A program made the translations under genes and the position numbers. From Gnetum montanum (taxonomy: Eukaryota > Streptophyta > Gnetopsida > Gnetales > Gnetaceae), in assembly GCA_015680685.1 (NCBI GenBank), contig MNCI01005909.1, forward strand, positions 153,851 through 185,407: a stretch of DNA of 31,557 nt, in the 5' to 3' direction. How positions within the stretch are numbered: position 1 is the stretch's first letter; each line of letters starts with the position of its first letter. The notes below the pieces were generated by a model. The model was not told the DNA's origin. It was given only the letters and a program-made list of their open reading frames with translations, and ran no database searches. Positions 9,190-22,539 of this stretch are shown here, in pieces.

Positions 9190-12100
9190 TTAAGACACCT
9201 TACGAGAAAGATTTTTGTAACCAGAGCCCACGCATGTCAAAATTACAGTGGCCGTGGTTGGGTCTGGTTTTATATTAAACTGAACGCCCAGAAAATCTTT
9301 GATATGCCTTAAGGTCTGGATAGCATATGGAGACAGCTTACCAACACGAACCTTTGATACGTCTTCTGGACATAAAGCACAAAGAAGAAACAAAAAACCC
9401 TGCAACACACACCCAGTTTCGGTTCACTCGTCCATACAGTACTGAAATCAAATCCAACAGCAATTTTGTTTCCATTCCTCGAAAACAAGCAGATAGTACC
9501 TGGTGTGTCGAATCTACTACACCACCCTGTTTGATTTCTTCAAGAAGCATCTTTGCCCCCAGTGAGCCAATATCTTCCGGAAGCATTGGTGCTTGATCAT
9601 CATGGCCATTGTCAACATTTTCTCCATCCTTTGTAGGATAAACTGCAGCACACTCTGCAGAAATGAGACAGCCAGTTGTTGTCTCAGCAACTAAAGAAAG
9701 GCCATACCCTGGAGATCTGTAGCAACCAAATGTCTAACAAGATTAAAAAACATGTACAAAAACTGAAATACAGTAGATAGAGGGAAACGCTAGTATATAG
9801 CTCACATAAATAGAACACCATGAAAAACAATCGCCAAAGAACATGGTGACTGAATGAAAGCTCTGGGTACAATCCGTACCTCCCCGAAAGTTGACCTGAG
9901 AAATGGTCGGTAAAAATATAAACGTCTGCTAGCAATCTATTAAGGACCCCACGACAGGAATCAACCATACGGTTTGACATCTGGGGAGATACTCTAGTTG
10001 AATACGCTACGCCTCGTATTCTTTTTACCATGCCTTCGTCTACCCATGTCGCAGCCTGCAATACATTTATTGCAAGCTTACAAATTAACTTTGTAAGTCT
10101 GACAAAATGAAATTTAAAAAGTATAACTAAAAAGAAAGGGATCTTACAGTTAAACTATTGTGGACTATAGGAACCTTCAAACGGACTTCTCCACCACCAT
10201 TGGGAGGAGCACCACGACTAACAATCTTTAGTTCTGAATCCTCTAAAGGTACACCAAAGTGCTTTAAAATAGGCAATGTTGTATGTCTAAAAGTATCCAC
10301 ACAAGGATCCTTGTTATCATTTGTTATACCTGTAAAACCAAACAGCCACTGCAATTACAATTTGAGGAAAACGAGTGTTATTTAAAAAGCTTTTGATTGT
10401 ACTGCGCTAAAAAGTACAATTTTTCTTATATATTTCCAAAGTGAGAAATACTCCACATGCACAAAAGTCCCACAACATTTTAAAAATGACCTAGGTTTCA
10501 TTGACATGAGAAGTAGTAGCAGCTTCAATCTTCACATAAGCAGTAAATCAATTTATCGTCAGATTTATGTTACCGGTTCTGCTAAATCCTTTGTCCCTCA
10601 AGACACTATGTAATTAAATAGACGCTACTTATTGCTAAGTGCTTATAACTATACATGCGTCATAGATGACAGCGCAAGATAAGCCTCATGCATTCAGGAC
10701 CTGGTGAAGCTAAAAAGAGGAATTAACGGACATTGGGAGATAGACTATATCGGTAACAGTTAGTAATAGCTTTAATAACTGCAATAATAGTAACTACTGT
10801 AACACCCTGTTCTTATGGAGCAAGAGCTAACACGCAAGGCCCCCAAAATGTTGGCTGAAAAATGTAAAAATTAACCTATCATCAAAAATCCAATCTTGCA
10901 TTTAAATCAGCACAAACAATAATCAGTTCAGTATGAAAAGACTGAAGCATAAAGTAGAAAAATTATCTAATACAAATAACAGCCCAGGGATCTAGCGTAA
11001 AGAAAATGCCAATATGACGATTGACATTTCTCAATATACAATATGCATCCATGGTCAAACTTGGAATCGTATCCATAGCTTTGTAGATCAGCTACAAGCA
11101 AATTAATTCCCCCAACTCACCTTAGCAATCTTAAGTTATGCATAGCCAAAACATAATCAGTCAAAGACTATGACTACGAAAGCATAATAATTACAATAGC
11201 AGAAAACTATAGTACCCATGTGGCTTCCTTTTCTGTAACAATGATACAAAAGCCTGAAATTTCCTATACTATACATGAGCCGAAAGTTAAAAATCTATCA
11301 TACAATTTTATATTCCATGCATCTCAGATTTTCTGATATAATGAAATGAATGGTTCTGATATCCCTGCATTGAAATAAAAATCAAAGAAAATAATTGAAG
11401 GTTTCCAAATTAATAACTGATATTATCAACTTAACAAACCACCATATTCAGATTTTAGTCCCAACCGATACTGATTACCTAAAATGAAAAATGATTATAA
11501 AAAGTAAACATCTGCTGTAAAATTCTTATGTAAGACTTCTCTGATACAATCTTCCTTTATTTACAGATCAATTTCTGATTTTCTTGGACAATAAAAAATA
11601 TATCTCTAAGTACAGTTCACTAGGTAATTGCCCAACAGACCACAAGAAACATAAGAAACAATAATTTCAAATCAACTCAATGACATAATAACATATTACT
11701 TTTTTCTTTTAAAATCATTCACAGCACAAGATCATTTCACATACAACACAAATGTGAATTAGGCATCAAAGTGAAAATCATACTACATCACCACTAGAAA
11801 TCCAAATCCAAACAATCCTCAAATCAGTAATGCAACAACACTTCCAACCGAATTTAGTTCATAACGGGAACCATACAAACTTCATTTGCTATCACACCAA
11901 ACTAAACAAAGACTTAATCATTTCTGATATAATAATTTGCTACACATTCAGTCATAAGGAAAATAGACTATTCTTATCAAGCATTTTGTATAACGCAATA
12001 GCTATTCCATCTTAATAGAAAAGATATGGAAAATTTTTCCAAGAATCTACAGCCAGTAACTTAACAAAATCATATCATAAAAATTTATAGCTAGAAGAAA

Positions 12101-15100
12101 AAATCTAAAGTAGATTTTTGCTTATTAGCCCCTCTTCTCAATAAATTATAGAAAGATATCTAAATCAGAACTGAGAAGGTCTTAACATAGGATTAAGAAT
12201 TTCATAAGTTGGTGAATCATAGAAAAAAATCTAAGATCAGTTCCATGAACAGAAATTCAAGGTCAAACCTGAGATGTACTCAAAAGTTCATCTTCCAAGT
12301 TTTCCAAGATCAGTTCCAAGAGGTTCCATGAATCACCAAATTGCCAATACTCAAAAGTTCACTTCCAAGTTTTCCAAAATCAAGATGGGCCCAAGATGTT
12401 CTCACTTTCTGCTGGTGGTAACTAATCCTCATATCAAGAATCCTTAGCCCCTGGTAGCAAATCTTTATGCCAAATTGCCCCAAAATCTTTATAGGTGTTC
12501 CCAAGTTTATTTGGAAAAAACTCTCATCCAAGTCATTTAGGCCTGAGAGTGCAACGACAGGCAGAGAGATCTACAAAAATAAAGATTCAAGAATCCAAAA
12601 TCTCAAAAATAAAAATCAGATTCAGAAAGCATTCAAGATGGTGAAAGAATTCTGAAAACAAAATCATACTTCAGCCACAAGTGAAACAAGAGAGGAATTG
12701 TGCATACACCTTGTTCAGTCTTGAAAACCTCTCTAAATGGCCCCTTTTTTAATAGCCATCAAGTGTTGTTTCTTCTTCTTCATTGTTGTACTCAAGCAAT
12801 CTTTCTCTTTCTCTGCTGCTATTGGTCTTATTATTAGTCCAGCTTACCTATGTATTGCTGAAGATGTGCTCCTAATATTGTTGCTACTGCTGCAATCCTT
12901 CTTTTTCCTTCTCTCCTATATTCTCTCTCCGTCTCCTTCCTCTCTCTTTTTTCCCCTTTGCCTAGCCTTTTTTATTTACTCTCGTTTTGGTTTCAATGTT
13001 GGTTTCTTTAATGTAACTGATTCTTTATAGAAGTTACTCCTTTTTTTAGCTGTTGCATTAAAAAAAACATATCTAAAAACAGGTGTCAGGTCCAACCTTC
13101 CCTAAAGCTACCCTTTAAAAATAAATGGAATGTCTATCCCTTCCAACCAAGAGAAGTTTGGTTCAATTCCTTCCAAGAAAATAAAAATATACATTTCTAA
13201 TCTCTCTATTTTTTAAGCAAACTCACTCTAACTGTTATTCCACTAAATTCTCTCATAAAATCAAGCCATAGAGTAGAATGGATGAGAGTTTCATAAGCAA
13301 GAGGAAAGCATAAGGTTAAAATATCAAACTGAGGAAATACCTTCTCCTTCAAGCACTTAGTGTTGCAGCTAATGTTGCATTGTCTTATGAGCATTGAAAG
13401 GTCATCATGTGACCCTTCTACAGCTAATGCGAAAGGGGATTTTATTTTTGATTTAATTTATTTTATTTCTCCAAAGATCATTTAAAAAAGTAATGCAATT
13501 ATCCTTGATTCATAGGTTAGGTTCCTCTCTTTCTTCTTCTTCTTCTTACACATTACAAAACCATTAATAGCAACAGACCATACCTGCTATTACCTTTTCT
13601 TTTCTTTCTAAATCTGGTTGCTCAATACTTAGCATTCACACAAAGACACCCAGAAAAAATGAATGTTAAACTTATATGAACATACAACAAGCATGTACAT
13701 GAGATACCCATGCTACTATATTACAGTTTACAAAGGAACATTCTAACTAGATTAAGAAATCATTCTGATCCACATAGGTCATGCAACCCATGAATAATCA
13801 AAACATAATAGCAATCTCACGAACAATACAACATTTCAGCTCCATCTCTTCTCAACATTCCTCTATTTCGTTCTATTAATAGATGTTGCATCAGCAACCA
13901 CTTCATAGTTCATGCATCCGTAGTAGTAGTACACATCAAAATATTAGCACAACTTAGATTTAACTGCAACAAAGCATCATAGGTCATTCAACCAATGCAT
14001 ACCAAAGGTGTCATTCAACATACATGTCATCACCATATCAGCAATAATCAAATCCATCACAATTACACAATCATAAATAGACCAACACTTCAGCATCAAA
14101 TCATCAACCTCATCAACAACAGTTAAATCCATTAACACAAGCACATCAATAACACTTAAACCCATTAATAGAAACACATCAATAGCACTTGATTCTATCA
14201 CCATCATCAAATTATAGATAGATTCATAAATTAGCACCAAATCACACAAAGCATAAACATGAGTACATCGACAATACTCAGATCCATCACCAACATCAGA
14301 ACATGGATAAATTTATAAATCAATACCAAGGCACACCAATCACAAGTGCATGGTTAACACCACTCAAGTCCATTGTAATTATAAAATCATTGGTAAATCC
14401 GCAAATCACAAACATACTAATGCATAATCATAACAAAGTACACTTACAATTGCTAGCCCAAACACTAAGACATAAAGCTAGGAAAAGGTGGATCGTAGAA
14501 TAACCACATTGACAAAGCTGGAGGCTGAGACCAGACCTAGCAAGCCCAACAACAGTCATCACCTGGAGGCTTAATGCTCATTCCACCAAGGTAGGGTCCC
14601 AAGAGGGTCACCAAATGAGCAAAAGCCTAACCTCTTTTCAAATAGATGTGCCTAGGCTTGACAGCAAACCCAACAACAGTATGTAAAGCAATAAATTCCT
14701 TGGAAGCCCATCATATAATATGGGCAAATTTAGCAGCAAGAATCTAGTATCCGAAATAAGGAAAAAGAAAGATTGCTATTAAGTGAATGTTAATAGTTCT
14801 CAGCTCAGAGCAACTAAAAGTAGAGAACAGGCATGCACAATGCAATAAGACAACCAAGTGAACCCTAGTCACAATGTATGAGCTCTGAGAAGCAAACAGG
14901 TACAGTTGTGGAAAACAGCAGAATAGACAAAAGCTCCAAAAACACAAAGAACAAGAAGAGACTTACCAGAATGATAGGATGGAATTAGGCAATTAAAGTA
15001 ATCCCAAAGAAAATATACATAGAAAAGTTTGAAATGCTCTAACTGCAATGTAATATCCAACTAAAAAACCACTCTTCTTAACTGTTTTCCCTTTGTGTCA

Positions 15101-18100
15101 TTCATGTTGTTAGGTTTGTTGGGCTCAAACAAATAAATTGTTCCTGAATAAATAGTCAATTGTTAATGTGTTAAACGCAAGTAAATGGTGCTTTATTATT
15201 ACTTGTTATGGAAGGATTCTTTCCATTAATTAAAGTGTTGTTAATTATTTGTTTTAAGTAAATCTTTTGCAGATCTGTATTTGATGGTCAAGCCCCAAAC
15301 TGTAGACACAATACGGTTGAGGGTGAGAATTATGCATCAACGAAGCTAAATGTGTAGTGATCTAAGGAATCAATATGATGAGGCGAGATTGCCCAATCTG
15401 ATGTCCACAGTGATGATGTCCTTGTCTTTCCTATAGTTTTTTATTGGATTTATGTTTTGGTGTTCGCTTTGTGTTGATTGAAGAGTCTTCTACTCTTTTG
15501 CTAATCTTCCCTTAAAGTCAAAAGGCCTTTTTTAGATAGTCAATCCTGGTGCTACTCCAAAATTAACTTTACAAGAAAAACCATTATATTTCTTCCCCAA
15601 CATGCTTAGCACCAACGTTTTTCAAACCAGTGGTTGATCATTAGTGTAACGACTGGTCACCAAATTGGAATTCAGGCCAACCCGAGATAAGTCGGCCAAT
15701 TTTTATAGAAACCTTTATGCATTTTTAGGAAAAATCAATCGCTTTCAAAGTGGTTTTTTGACTTATCACTGTGACCCAACTTGACTCACCGATATTTTCC
15801 AACTGTTTAAACCTCTTGACCCAACATATTTCCTGACAAATCAAACACTGCTTAGCACCTAACTAATCATCATATTGGTGACTTTATCCAATCAACATGG
15901 GCTATGCCATTAACGTAGGTGAAATATTTAATGATGAATTTTCCATGGCCGGCTGTTTACCTACTGCCATAGTCCCTAAACATATATTTTTACCATGCCA
16001 ATGGGTGGTACATGTCTTAGCATACTCCTTAGAATCAAACTAGTAACTTGCACAACGACAAGTCCCTTGCTTTAACCAAGTATGCTATGACTCACTGACA
16101 AAAAACTTAAGAAACATTATACCAAATAAACTGTTTAGAATATTTGTCCAAAAATTTAGCCAATTAGGTTTGGTTTATCTGAGAGATCTACGAAAATCAA
16201 ATCATGGCATCTTTATGATGAAAATATTTTGAACATAGGATATTATCTATTTTACCGTATTTTGCTCAAGGTAAAGTTAAATTATCGTTAATAATACATA
16301 AATTTATATTAATAATCACATGAGTACACAGAGAATCACCACTTTTAAGCAGGCTATAAATGAATTTTGTACAAGGTTGAAAGTGTGTTTTGACTCCATA
16401 AAATAAACCTTAAAATAAAATTGAAGTTTTGAAGTACTGCTTCCCTTAATTAAAATGCAAATCACCAAGAAATTTTTTATAAGTGTTAAAATTCCACACC
16501 CTTATCAAACAGCAAGGCCTACCTGTCATGTATTTGCATCTGCTTTACATGACACCATTTGACTTTTCAAAGGTTTACCACTATTAAACAACAATTAACT
16601 GGAGAAATCCTAAAGCAATAGTTAGAAAAAATAACAGCAATGATTAACTAGAGAAACATTAAAGCCCCAGAAAAAAAATCCATAACAATGATTTATGGAT
16701 GAAAAATTTAGTGGTGACAAAAAGTTATCAATCTATTGCATTACATTTCTGAGATCTGAGAAATTGCATGCAATAGAGAAAATTTTCAATGGAAGTTGTA
16801 TTGCAAGCATGAAAAAGAACAGTGTAAGGCAAATTAAATTGAACTTGAAACGTATATTTTTAAGCTACTCATGTTACCATCAAGTCCGCAACAATAAATG
16901 AAATTTTTTGAATAAACTTATCATAAATTTATATTTTAACCAATTTTCATGATTCCATGCCACTGCCTCAGCAGCCTGCTGCATGGGTAGTAACTTGGAA
17001 GGAACTCATGAAAGCCATAACTTTGACAGCATCACTTTCTTCTCCATGCTCACAAGGAAGATTAGGGACTGATTGATATGGTTTGTTGGAAAGAATTAGG
17101 GGTGATTAACCTTCACTAGAAAAATTTGTTGAAAGGGGTCTAGAAACGAGATGTATTTTCCGGCGGATCACAGGACCAGAAAATACAGTTGGTTACCAGC
17201 TACCTCAAGATCATTGGTTGTTGAATGATTAACAAGGCAAGAGAATTGCTATATAAAATTTAGAAACAGCAACAAAACAAAAGAAATGGCAGAAGAACAT
17301 CACTTAAACCATAAACCAATATAGCCAGATACTATAAAACAAATGAACCTATCAAAATTCCAAATACCAAAAGGCAATATCAATGAAATTGGAAGCTTCC
17401 CCAAAAAAGGAACGGCTTTGAACATGGCAGTATAAAATATTCATTCTTACCATAATGTTTGTAAATTAAAATGCTATAAATATCCTAAAAGTTATGTGAT
17501 TTCATGTTTTATTTTAACTAATCAATGTAGTGATTTGATTCTGGTAATTAAAAACCATGCGAGTTGATGAAATGCCAGAAAGACAAAAAAAACGAGCTAA
17601 TTACCCCTCTGATGCTCAAATAAACAATATTTACTTTATAATATTAGGAATAAAAATGATTTGGAAAATTTTAGAAAAGAAAAAGCACAAACTCAAGATC
17701 AAACAGAACAGGAAATTCCAAAACAGAGTTGCTAGTTGAATGACTGAAATGTGCAACCTGGAAAGCGCGGAACAGAAACAAAGGATCAAGAAACATTGAT
17801 GGAAGACATTAACGTAAGCTACGTGAAATTGGCCAAGATGCATTGATTTTTTTCCCTCAAACAATTGAGAAACCTTACCTCTGAGTGTGATAGATAATGG
17901 TGCCTTCCCAAAAAGTCCTAAAATCAATAATGGCTCCAAAAAATAGCCAATTGATCTTGAAAGACCGCAATCATGCTCTAAATACTTGCCACCAAGAAGC
18001 ACACCCGGTTTATACCTTAGCTTTGTGCCTGAAAGTTGGAAAATTCACAGTATTTTAGAAACTATGAAAGATAATATGTCATCAGTAGGCATAAAACAGT

Positions 18101-18657
18101 GTAACGGTAGCTTGTGTATTAAAAAAAACCGAAAAGAATATATATTGTACTTAATTTATACAACAACTGTGAAACAATTGGCTACATCTTCAAAATATAA
18201 AATATCCTTACACTACTTCACAAACAAGCATCACAAGACAACTTCATAATTTGCGTGGTCTGTAACAGAACTTCCGCAGACTAACAAAGGGCAATACTAA
18301 CTGTCGATCGATTCAACAGAAAAATGTTTCTGCGACTGCTTAACCTATACGTTCATAAGCTTGCTATTCCTCTACAGGTATTCTCTCTATATTACACTAT
18401 AAAGAAAACAGAAATGCAGAAAGGGGAACTTCGAAATAACAGACAGAGAACAAACCCGTTTCGTTTATCTCGACGACGCAGCCATTTGTGACTTTCTCCA
18501 TGAGACGGAGAAAGGAGACCTCGTAATCGCGTAATCCCGGCGATGAATCGTCAGTGCGAATGTCTGTAATTTGAACAGCCATGCCCGACAATGTGGATAA
18601 AATCAGACGCTGGCGAAAATGTTGCGAACCGCGATATTTTAACATGGATGTCTTCAT
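9190..18657 (-). CDS. RCL1: RNA 3'-terminal phosphate cyclase-like protein (18S rRNA processing factor), six exons
   Basis: Exons on the minus strand: 18657-18456, 18028-17879, 10329-10148, 10055-9880, 9716-9500, 9399-9190 (stop TAA). They join in frame at GT/AG borders (for example GTAAGG after 17879 and TTGCAG before 9399) into 1137 bp, 378 aa, close to the usual plant length of about 375. Rcl1 is a nucleolar partner of the GTPase Bms1 in the small-subunit processome and acts in pre-18S rRNA cleavage. Diagnostic stretches: GSQHFRQRLILSTLSG (10-25), NETGTK across the exon 1/2 junction, HDCGLSRSIGYFLEPL in exon 2, GAPPNGGGEV in exon 3, DEGMVKRIRGVAYSTR and IFTDHFSGQ in exon 4, SPGYGLSLVAETTTG and GGVVDSTHQ (301-309) in exon 5, and CALCPEDVSKVRVGKLSPYA and NLSRKVS at the end. 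By eye the catalytic His of true RtcA cyclases is replaced here by Thr in VDSTHQ, as in other Rcl1 proteins, so cyclase activity is not expected. Start: the first ATG (18657); Met5 is an alternative. All exons look intact. Confidence 0.93.
12236..12376. repeat. Short imperfect tandem repeat of about 72 bp in RCL1 intron 2
   Basis: Two copies (from 12236 and from 12308) start GATCAGTTCCA and end in TACTCAAAAGTTCA followed by CTTCCAAGTTTTCCAA. The middle parts differ. Confidence 0.55.
12740..12970. repeat. Pyrimidine-rich tract in RCL1 intron 2
   Basis: Long runs of T/C on the plus strand (purine-rich in the transcript sense). The 97-residue open frame here (12737-13030) is a low-complexity Phe/Leu/Ser translation and not a gene. 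A (CTT)n run follows near 13530-13547. Confidence 0.5.
13760..14480. repeat. Degenerate CATCAA/ACCATCA-type repeats in RCL1 intron 2
   Basis: Variants of CATCAATA.CACTTAAACCCATTAATA and CATCATCAAATCCATCAC recur many times without a fixed period. This looks like a decayed minisatellite. The open frame on the minus strand at 13977-14249 is a by-product of it. Confidence 0.45.
16000..16100 (-). mobile_element. SINE-like tRNA-derived head in RCL1 intron 2
   Basis: On the minus strand (the RCL1 sense), TAGCATACTTGGTTAAAGC (from 16087) resembles a tRNA A box, and AGTTTGATTCT (16041-16031) resembles the B box GGTTCRATTCC. They start about 46 bp apart, as in tRNA genes. The sequence does not fold as a whole tRNA that I can recognise, so a tRNA-derived SINE promoter is more likely. 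The downstream boundary is not visible. Confidence 0.35.
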
Positions 18658-20040
18658 GTTGCTCCGCTAACCCTGCTCTACTTGCGACTCACTGGATCTG
18701 CATGCAACTTTCACCCACCTGTCTCTGTGCGTTGCGTTTCTGATTTGCAGTCAGATTCTTCTCCACTTCAGGTAGACGAATGTACGATTTGTAGGGTTTT
18801 GCCGACTTTCAAAATAGTTCCCCCGACGCAGCGGTTCTGTCCTCCCTTTGTTTTAAATAAACTTGGATTCGTTTATCTTTATTTCCGCGGGCAGATGAAC
18901 CTTTTTACTAAACGCATCAACCAATGAAGAGAATATTTCATTTATAAAATAGTTATTACTGCTACTTCAAATATGGTTATTTTTTGACTTCTAAGATCTA
19001 CGTTCAAGTCTGGTTCAAGTCTGGATGCAGTCGGTCACCGGAAGGATGTTAGGTTTTCACTTATCTATTACCCTTCTAAGGTTTACTTAGGGAGATTGAG
19101 GCAAAATAATGGGAGTTTCCTCCTAAATTGATAATTTATTTATTTTCATTTATTTAAAAAACTTTAAATTTTTTTGAAATTAAATTTTATGTTCCTTATC
19201 CAATATGTTTAGAGAGAATGAATTAGCTACTAGTCTATTTTGACTAAGCTTACCAAAACATAGTCCTTCTCGTAAATTCAATGTGTTGTTAATATCCGCT
19301 AAACTTTTGTGAAGTTTTATGGTGCACGTGTACTTTGAGGATGTATATCACATAGTATTGTCTTGTTAAACAAGAGGTTCCCCATTCAAATCCTACTTTG
19401 AGTCAACATTATATTTTTTTATAAATCTTCTAAAGTATTATGTTGACTATATGTCACTCCATCCCCTTCCCCTAGGGTACCTACTAATTCAATAAAATGT
19501 TTTCTCAAAGCCTAAGGTTGGCATGTGTCTCCTCAAAATCCTACGTGCTCAATTGATGTGGTATCACAATATAGCATTGGTTCTAACAACCCTTAAATCC
19601 TCATCATTCTTTCATAAAGTTAGGGATGGATTATGAATGATTGAGGTTTTTTATTAAAAAAAAGAAGAAGAAGCGTTTAACTTAGTGTTAGGACTCTTGT
19701 TTTAGAAACTCCAAGTTATGATTTAGTTATAAATAATAAAAATATTATTATGATAAATAAAAATTTTAATATTAAAAATTTTCTCCACTATTTTAGAATT
19801 TGAAAGTTCAAGAAGCGAAAAAGATTGAGAAAAATAATGGGCATATAAAACCCTATTTTCATAGCATTCAAGAATAGCTTGAATCACTGGTGTAAAACCC
19901 TTGTTCTAGAGAACAAAGTTGATAATCTATAAAAAGATAAATCAATAAGTGGGGTGTTGGAACCTAAAATAAGATAAATAGAAAACTAATTTTTTTAAAA
20001 TTAAGATGCAAATAAATTATTAAGCCAAAATAAAAAGCAA
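18658..20040. other. RCL1 upstream region and spacer
   Basis: The first 200 bp or so must contain the RCL1 promoter; I find no clear TATA box, which is common for housekeeping genes. A short direct repeat TTCAAGTCTGG occurs twice in a row near 19003-19024. At about 19345-19400 CATTCAAATCC after TAGTATTGTCTTG weakly resembles SINE B and A boxes. The open frame at 18682-18927 has no recognisable product. Confidence 0.4.
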
Positions 20041-20067
20041 ATCTTTAATGGTGAAATAGGAGACCCC

Positions 20068-20517
20068 ATGAATCATATGGTTACATTAAGAAATGAATGC
20101 ATGCTTCTACCTTCTTATCCACATATTATGCTAAGATGTTTCTCAAATTCTCTCTTTGGAAGAACTTTGGAATGGTATAGGTCCCTAGCACATGGTTCTA
20201 TAACCTCTTTGGAGCAACTACTAACAGCCTTTATTGAGCACCTCAAGTTAAATGTGTCCCAAAGAACAAGTGTGATGTCTTTTGTTATCATTAATCAAGC
20301 TCCAAATGAGTCCATTGACAAATTCATTTCTTGATGGATAGTGGCATCAACAAAATTAGCCTATCATTTGGAGGGATGTCATCTACAAAACATCTTTGAA
20401 GCTACATTGATTTATTACATTAAGAAAATGATGACTTATCCTAAGCCTCATTCTTTGAATGATGCTTTCCTAGTTGCCAAACACATTGAAGAAATAGCCA
20501 TTCAATGCAATGACTAA
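20068..20517 (+). pseudogene. gag capsid (Retrotrans_gag) remnant
   Basis: One frame encodes LRCFSNSLFGRTLEWYRSL followed by a region matching the plant gag capsid pattern (F..SL.G.A..WY.SL..GSI.S...L...F), then NESIDKFIS, a TGA at 20332, WIVASTKLAY and so on to a TAA near 20515. The TGA sits where Retrotrans_gag families often have FI.RW, so a CGA to TGA change is likely. Non-functional. Confidence 0.6.
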
Positions 20518-21894
20518 GACTTCATGTTAATTCGTAATAATGCTAACAAGGCTGCAAAATAAGAGAAAGAACAACCAACTTGTGTAGGCGTTTCTTTTTT
20601 TTCTAAGGAACAAAGTATTGCTCCCTCAACTGTTTCCTCTTCTACTCAACAACATAGGCCTCAGAGAAGTAGAAATCAATACACCAAGATACCCATGAGG
20701 TACTCTCAACTTTTGAGCAGTCTTTTTAGGGATAGACACCTTAAGACAAAACAAGTCTTTGAGTAAGCAAGAGCATGCTATTGTTGCATACAATTGATAG
20801 CTATGGATCCTTCTCAAAGACAAGAAAATGACCATGAGACACCTTAGTGGCATAAGTACTAAAAATACTACTACTATCATGAGATGGCTATACATGACAT
20901 AGATAACTGCAGGAATCTAAAGGATGACATCCGTAATCTCATTAATAAGGGCAAGATAGTGGTGAAAAGCAGTCCATCCACTATGTATCTAGATAACCAA
21001 CAACTTGAGGTATTTCAGAATCCCTTAAGAGCTAGAGACATAATTTCAGCTTTTAAGCTTGAATATAAAGCTCATAAGTCTCCATCCAAGGAGCCTTACA
21101 CCATTCATTGGTTTAACTACAAATAGCCTAGGTAGTCATCACCACAACCTTAGAAACCTTACATGATCTATTGGTCTAACTACACCACTACATCATCTAA
21201 ACTAAATCATTCTTCTCCACATTCTTATCGCATTCATGCTACAATTTCCCATCATTTTACTCAAACTTAACCTATGCATTTATATGCTTATCACTTTGTG
21301 CTATCTCATGCTAAACCCTAGAACACTCCTACATCCACCGAAGCCCAAACACCTTCTAATTCTTTTTTATTATCTCATGTACAAATCCTTATCCATGGTT
21401 GATAGACTAATGAGTCATGATCAACTAAATAGAAGGAGAAGGCTATTAATGCACATAAGTAATCTTCTAAAATAGCAAAGAAGGTTTCCTTCGACCAACA
21501 ACAGGAGATTGCTTCCTCAAGCAGCATCCTACCTTCATCCAACTCTATATAGCCAATTATGATAGCACCTGCTCCATAAGCATCTCAACCTACAGATAAT
21601 AAGATGTTACAACAAATGATTGTCATTATCCATTCTGAGGTACCAACTTGTCCTTGTATGTCCTCATGGCAACCTCTAAAGAACATCATGCTATAATATA
21701 TGATGTTCCTAAGAGAATCATGGACCCAAGTGATATCATTACTTGAACAAAAGCCATATCATTTTTTATTTAAGTCCCTCACTATGGATTAGATAGTTTG
21801 AACTTTTGTCATGAGAACATCAAGAATGATTTGAAGACAAGAGATATTTGTTAGTTGTCACTCTATATCATGATCAAGATTTCTCCAAAAGTTG

Positions 21895-22170
21895 TAATTC
21901 CATTGATACATGTTGATGATGGTGCTAGATTAAATGTGATTACATGAGTTATTAGCAAGCACCTCAATCTCCATGATCAAGTAGCTTATCAATGAAAACC
22001 GTGCTAACCTTATTTTTTTTAACAGTACACAAGTAGACGTTATAGGTTCTATTAGATTACCTTTCAAGGTAGGCAATGTTGTTTAATATGAAGCCATTTT
22101 CATGATCAAATGCAAGTGTCCTCATGCCAACAGTATACAAGGATAACCTTGGCTAGCTCAACATTGAGCT
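21895..22170 (+). pseudogene. Retropepsin-like aspartic protease remnant
   Basis: VDDGARLNVI (from 21912) resembles the active-site segment of plant retroelement proteases (D-x-G-A). After a frameshift near 22000, STQVDVIGSIRLPFKVGN (from about 22027) leads to a segment reading SIQG, stop, PWL (22132-22155), matching the G-R-PWL end of this domain with the Arg codon turned into a stop. Dead by frameshift and stops. Confidence 0.5.
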
Positions 22171-22302
22171 GTATCTTCTCCCATATATCAAGAGATATAC
22201 ATCCCTATTTGTAACTGTGAGATAATAATCTTAGTAGATAAATAGATCCTAAGTGTTTATTGCCTAGACTGAGAAGTCCAATTTTATTAGCTTAGTAGCA
22301 AA

Positions 22303-22539
22303 TTGGTTGATATTAAGCTTGAACTTGTAGGGAAACCTACAATTTCCTTTTCTCCTAAAAATTCTAATATCACTACAGATTCAATAAACTTGGGAAATGA
22401 GCCTATTTTTAACATTGAGTTTGTTGATTTAGGCTTTGGAAAACTAGACATATCATCACATAAGAAGAAGGATTCCCCCTATCCTTCTTATTCAACTACT
22501 CAAAAGTTCATTGCAAATACGATAACCTTAGATGCATAA
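22303..22539 (+). pseudogene. Post-protease retroelement coding remnant
   Basis: 78 open codons in the same frame as the gag remnant, beginning MVDIKLELVGKPT. No domain is recognised. Its position after the protease suggests the linker before reverse transcriptase, which is missing. Confidence 0.3.

Larger units (their letters stand above)
10330..17878 (-). other. RCL1 intron 2, about 7.5 kb
   Basis: Bounded by donor GTAAGG (17878 downwards) and acceptor TTTTACAG (ending 10330). The other introns are 92-427 bp. It holds short repeats and a SINE-like head but no convincing gene on either strand; the short open frames inside (for example 11830-12015, 12737-13030, 17557-17739) have no recognisable product. 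It has grown by small insertions and low-complexity DNA rather than by one visible LTR element. Confidence 0.85.

Noticed and set aside
12737-13030. 97-residue hydrophobic frame in RCL1 intron 2
   Set aside because: It arises from a pyrimidine-rich tract (Phe, Leu, Ser, Pro only) and has no domain.
16000-16100. Functional tRNA gene
   Set aside because: A- and B-box-like segments are present, but I cannot fit acceptor and anticodon stems, so a SINE-like head is more likely.
18682-18927. 81-residue plus-strand frame next to the RCL1 start, possibly a divergent gene
   Set aside because: No recognisable domain; it lies in the RCL1 promoter region and looks like chance.
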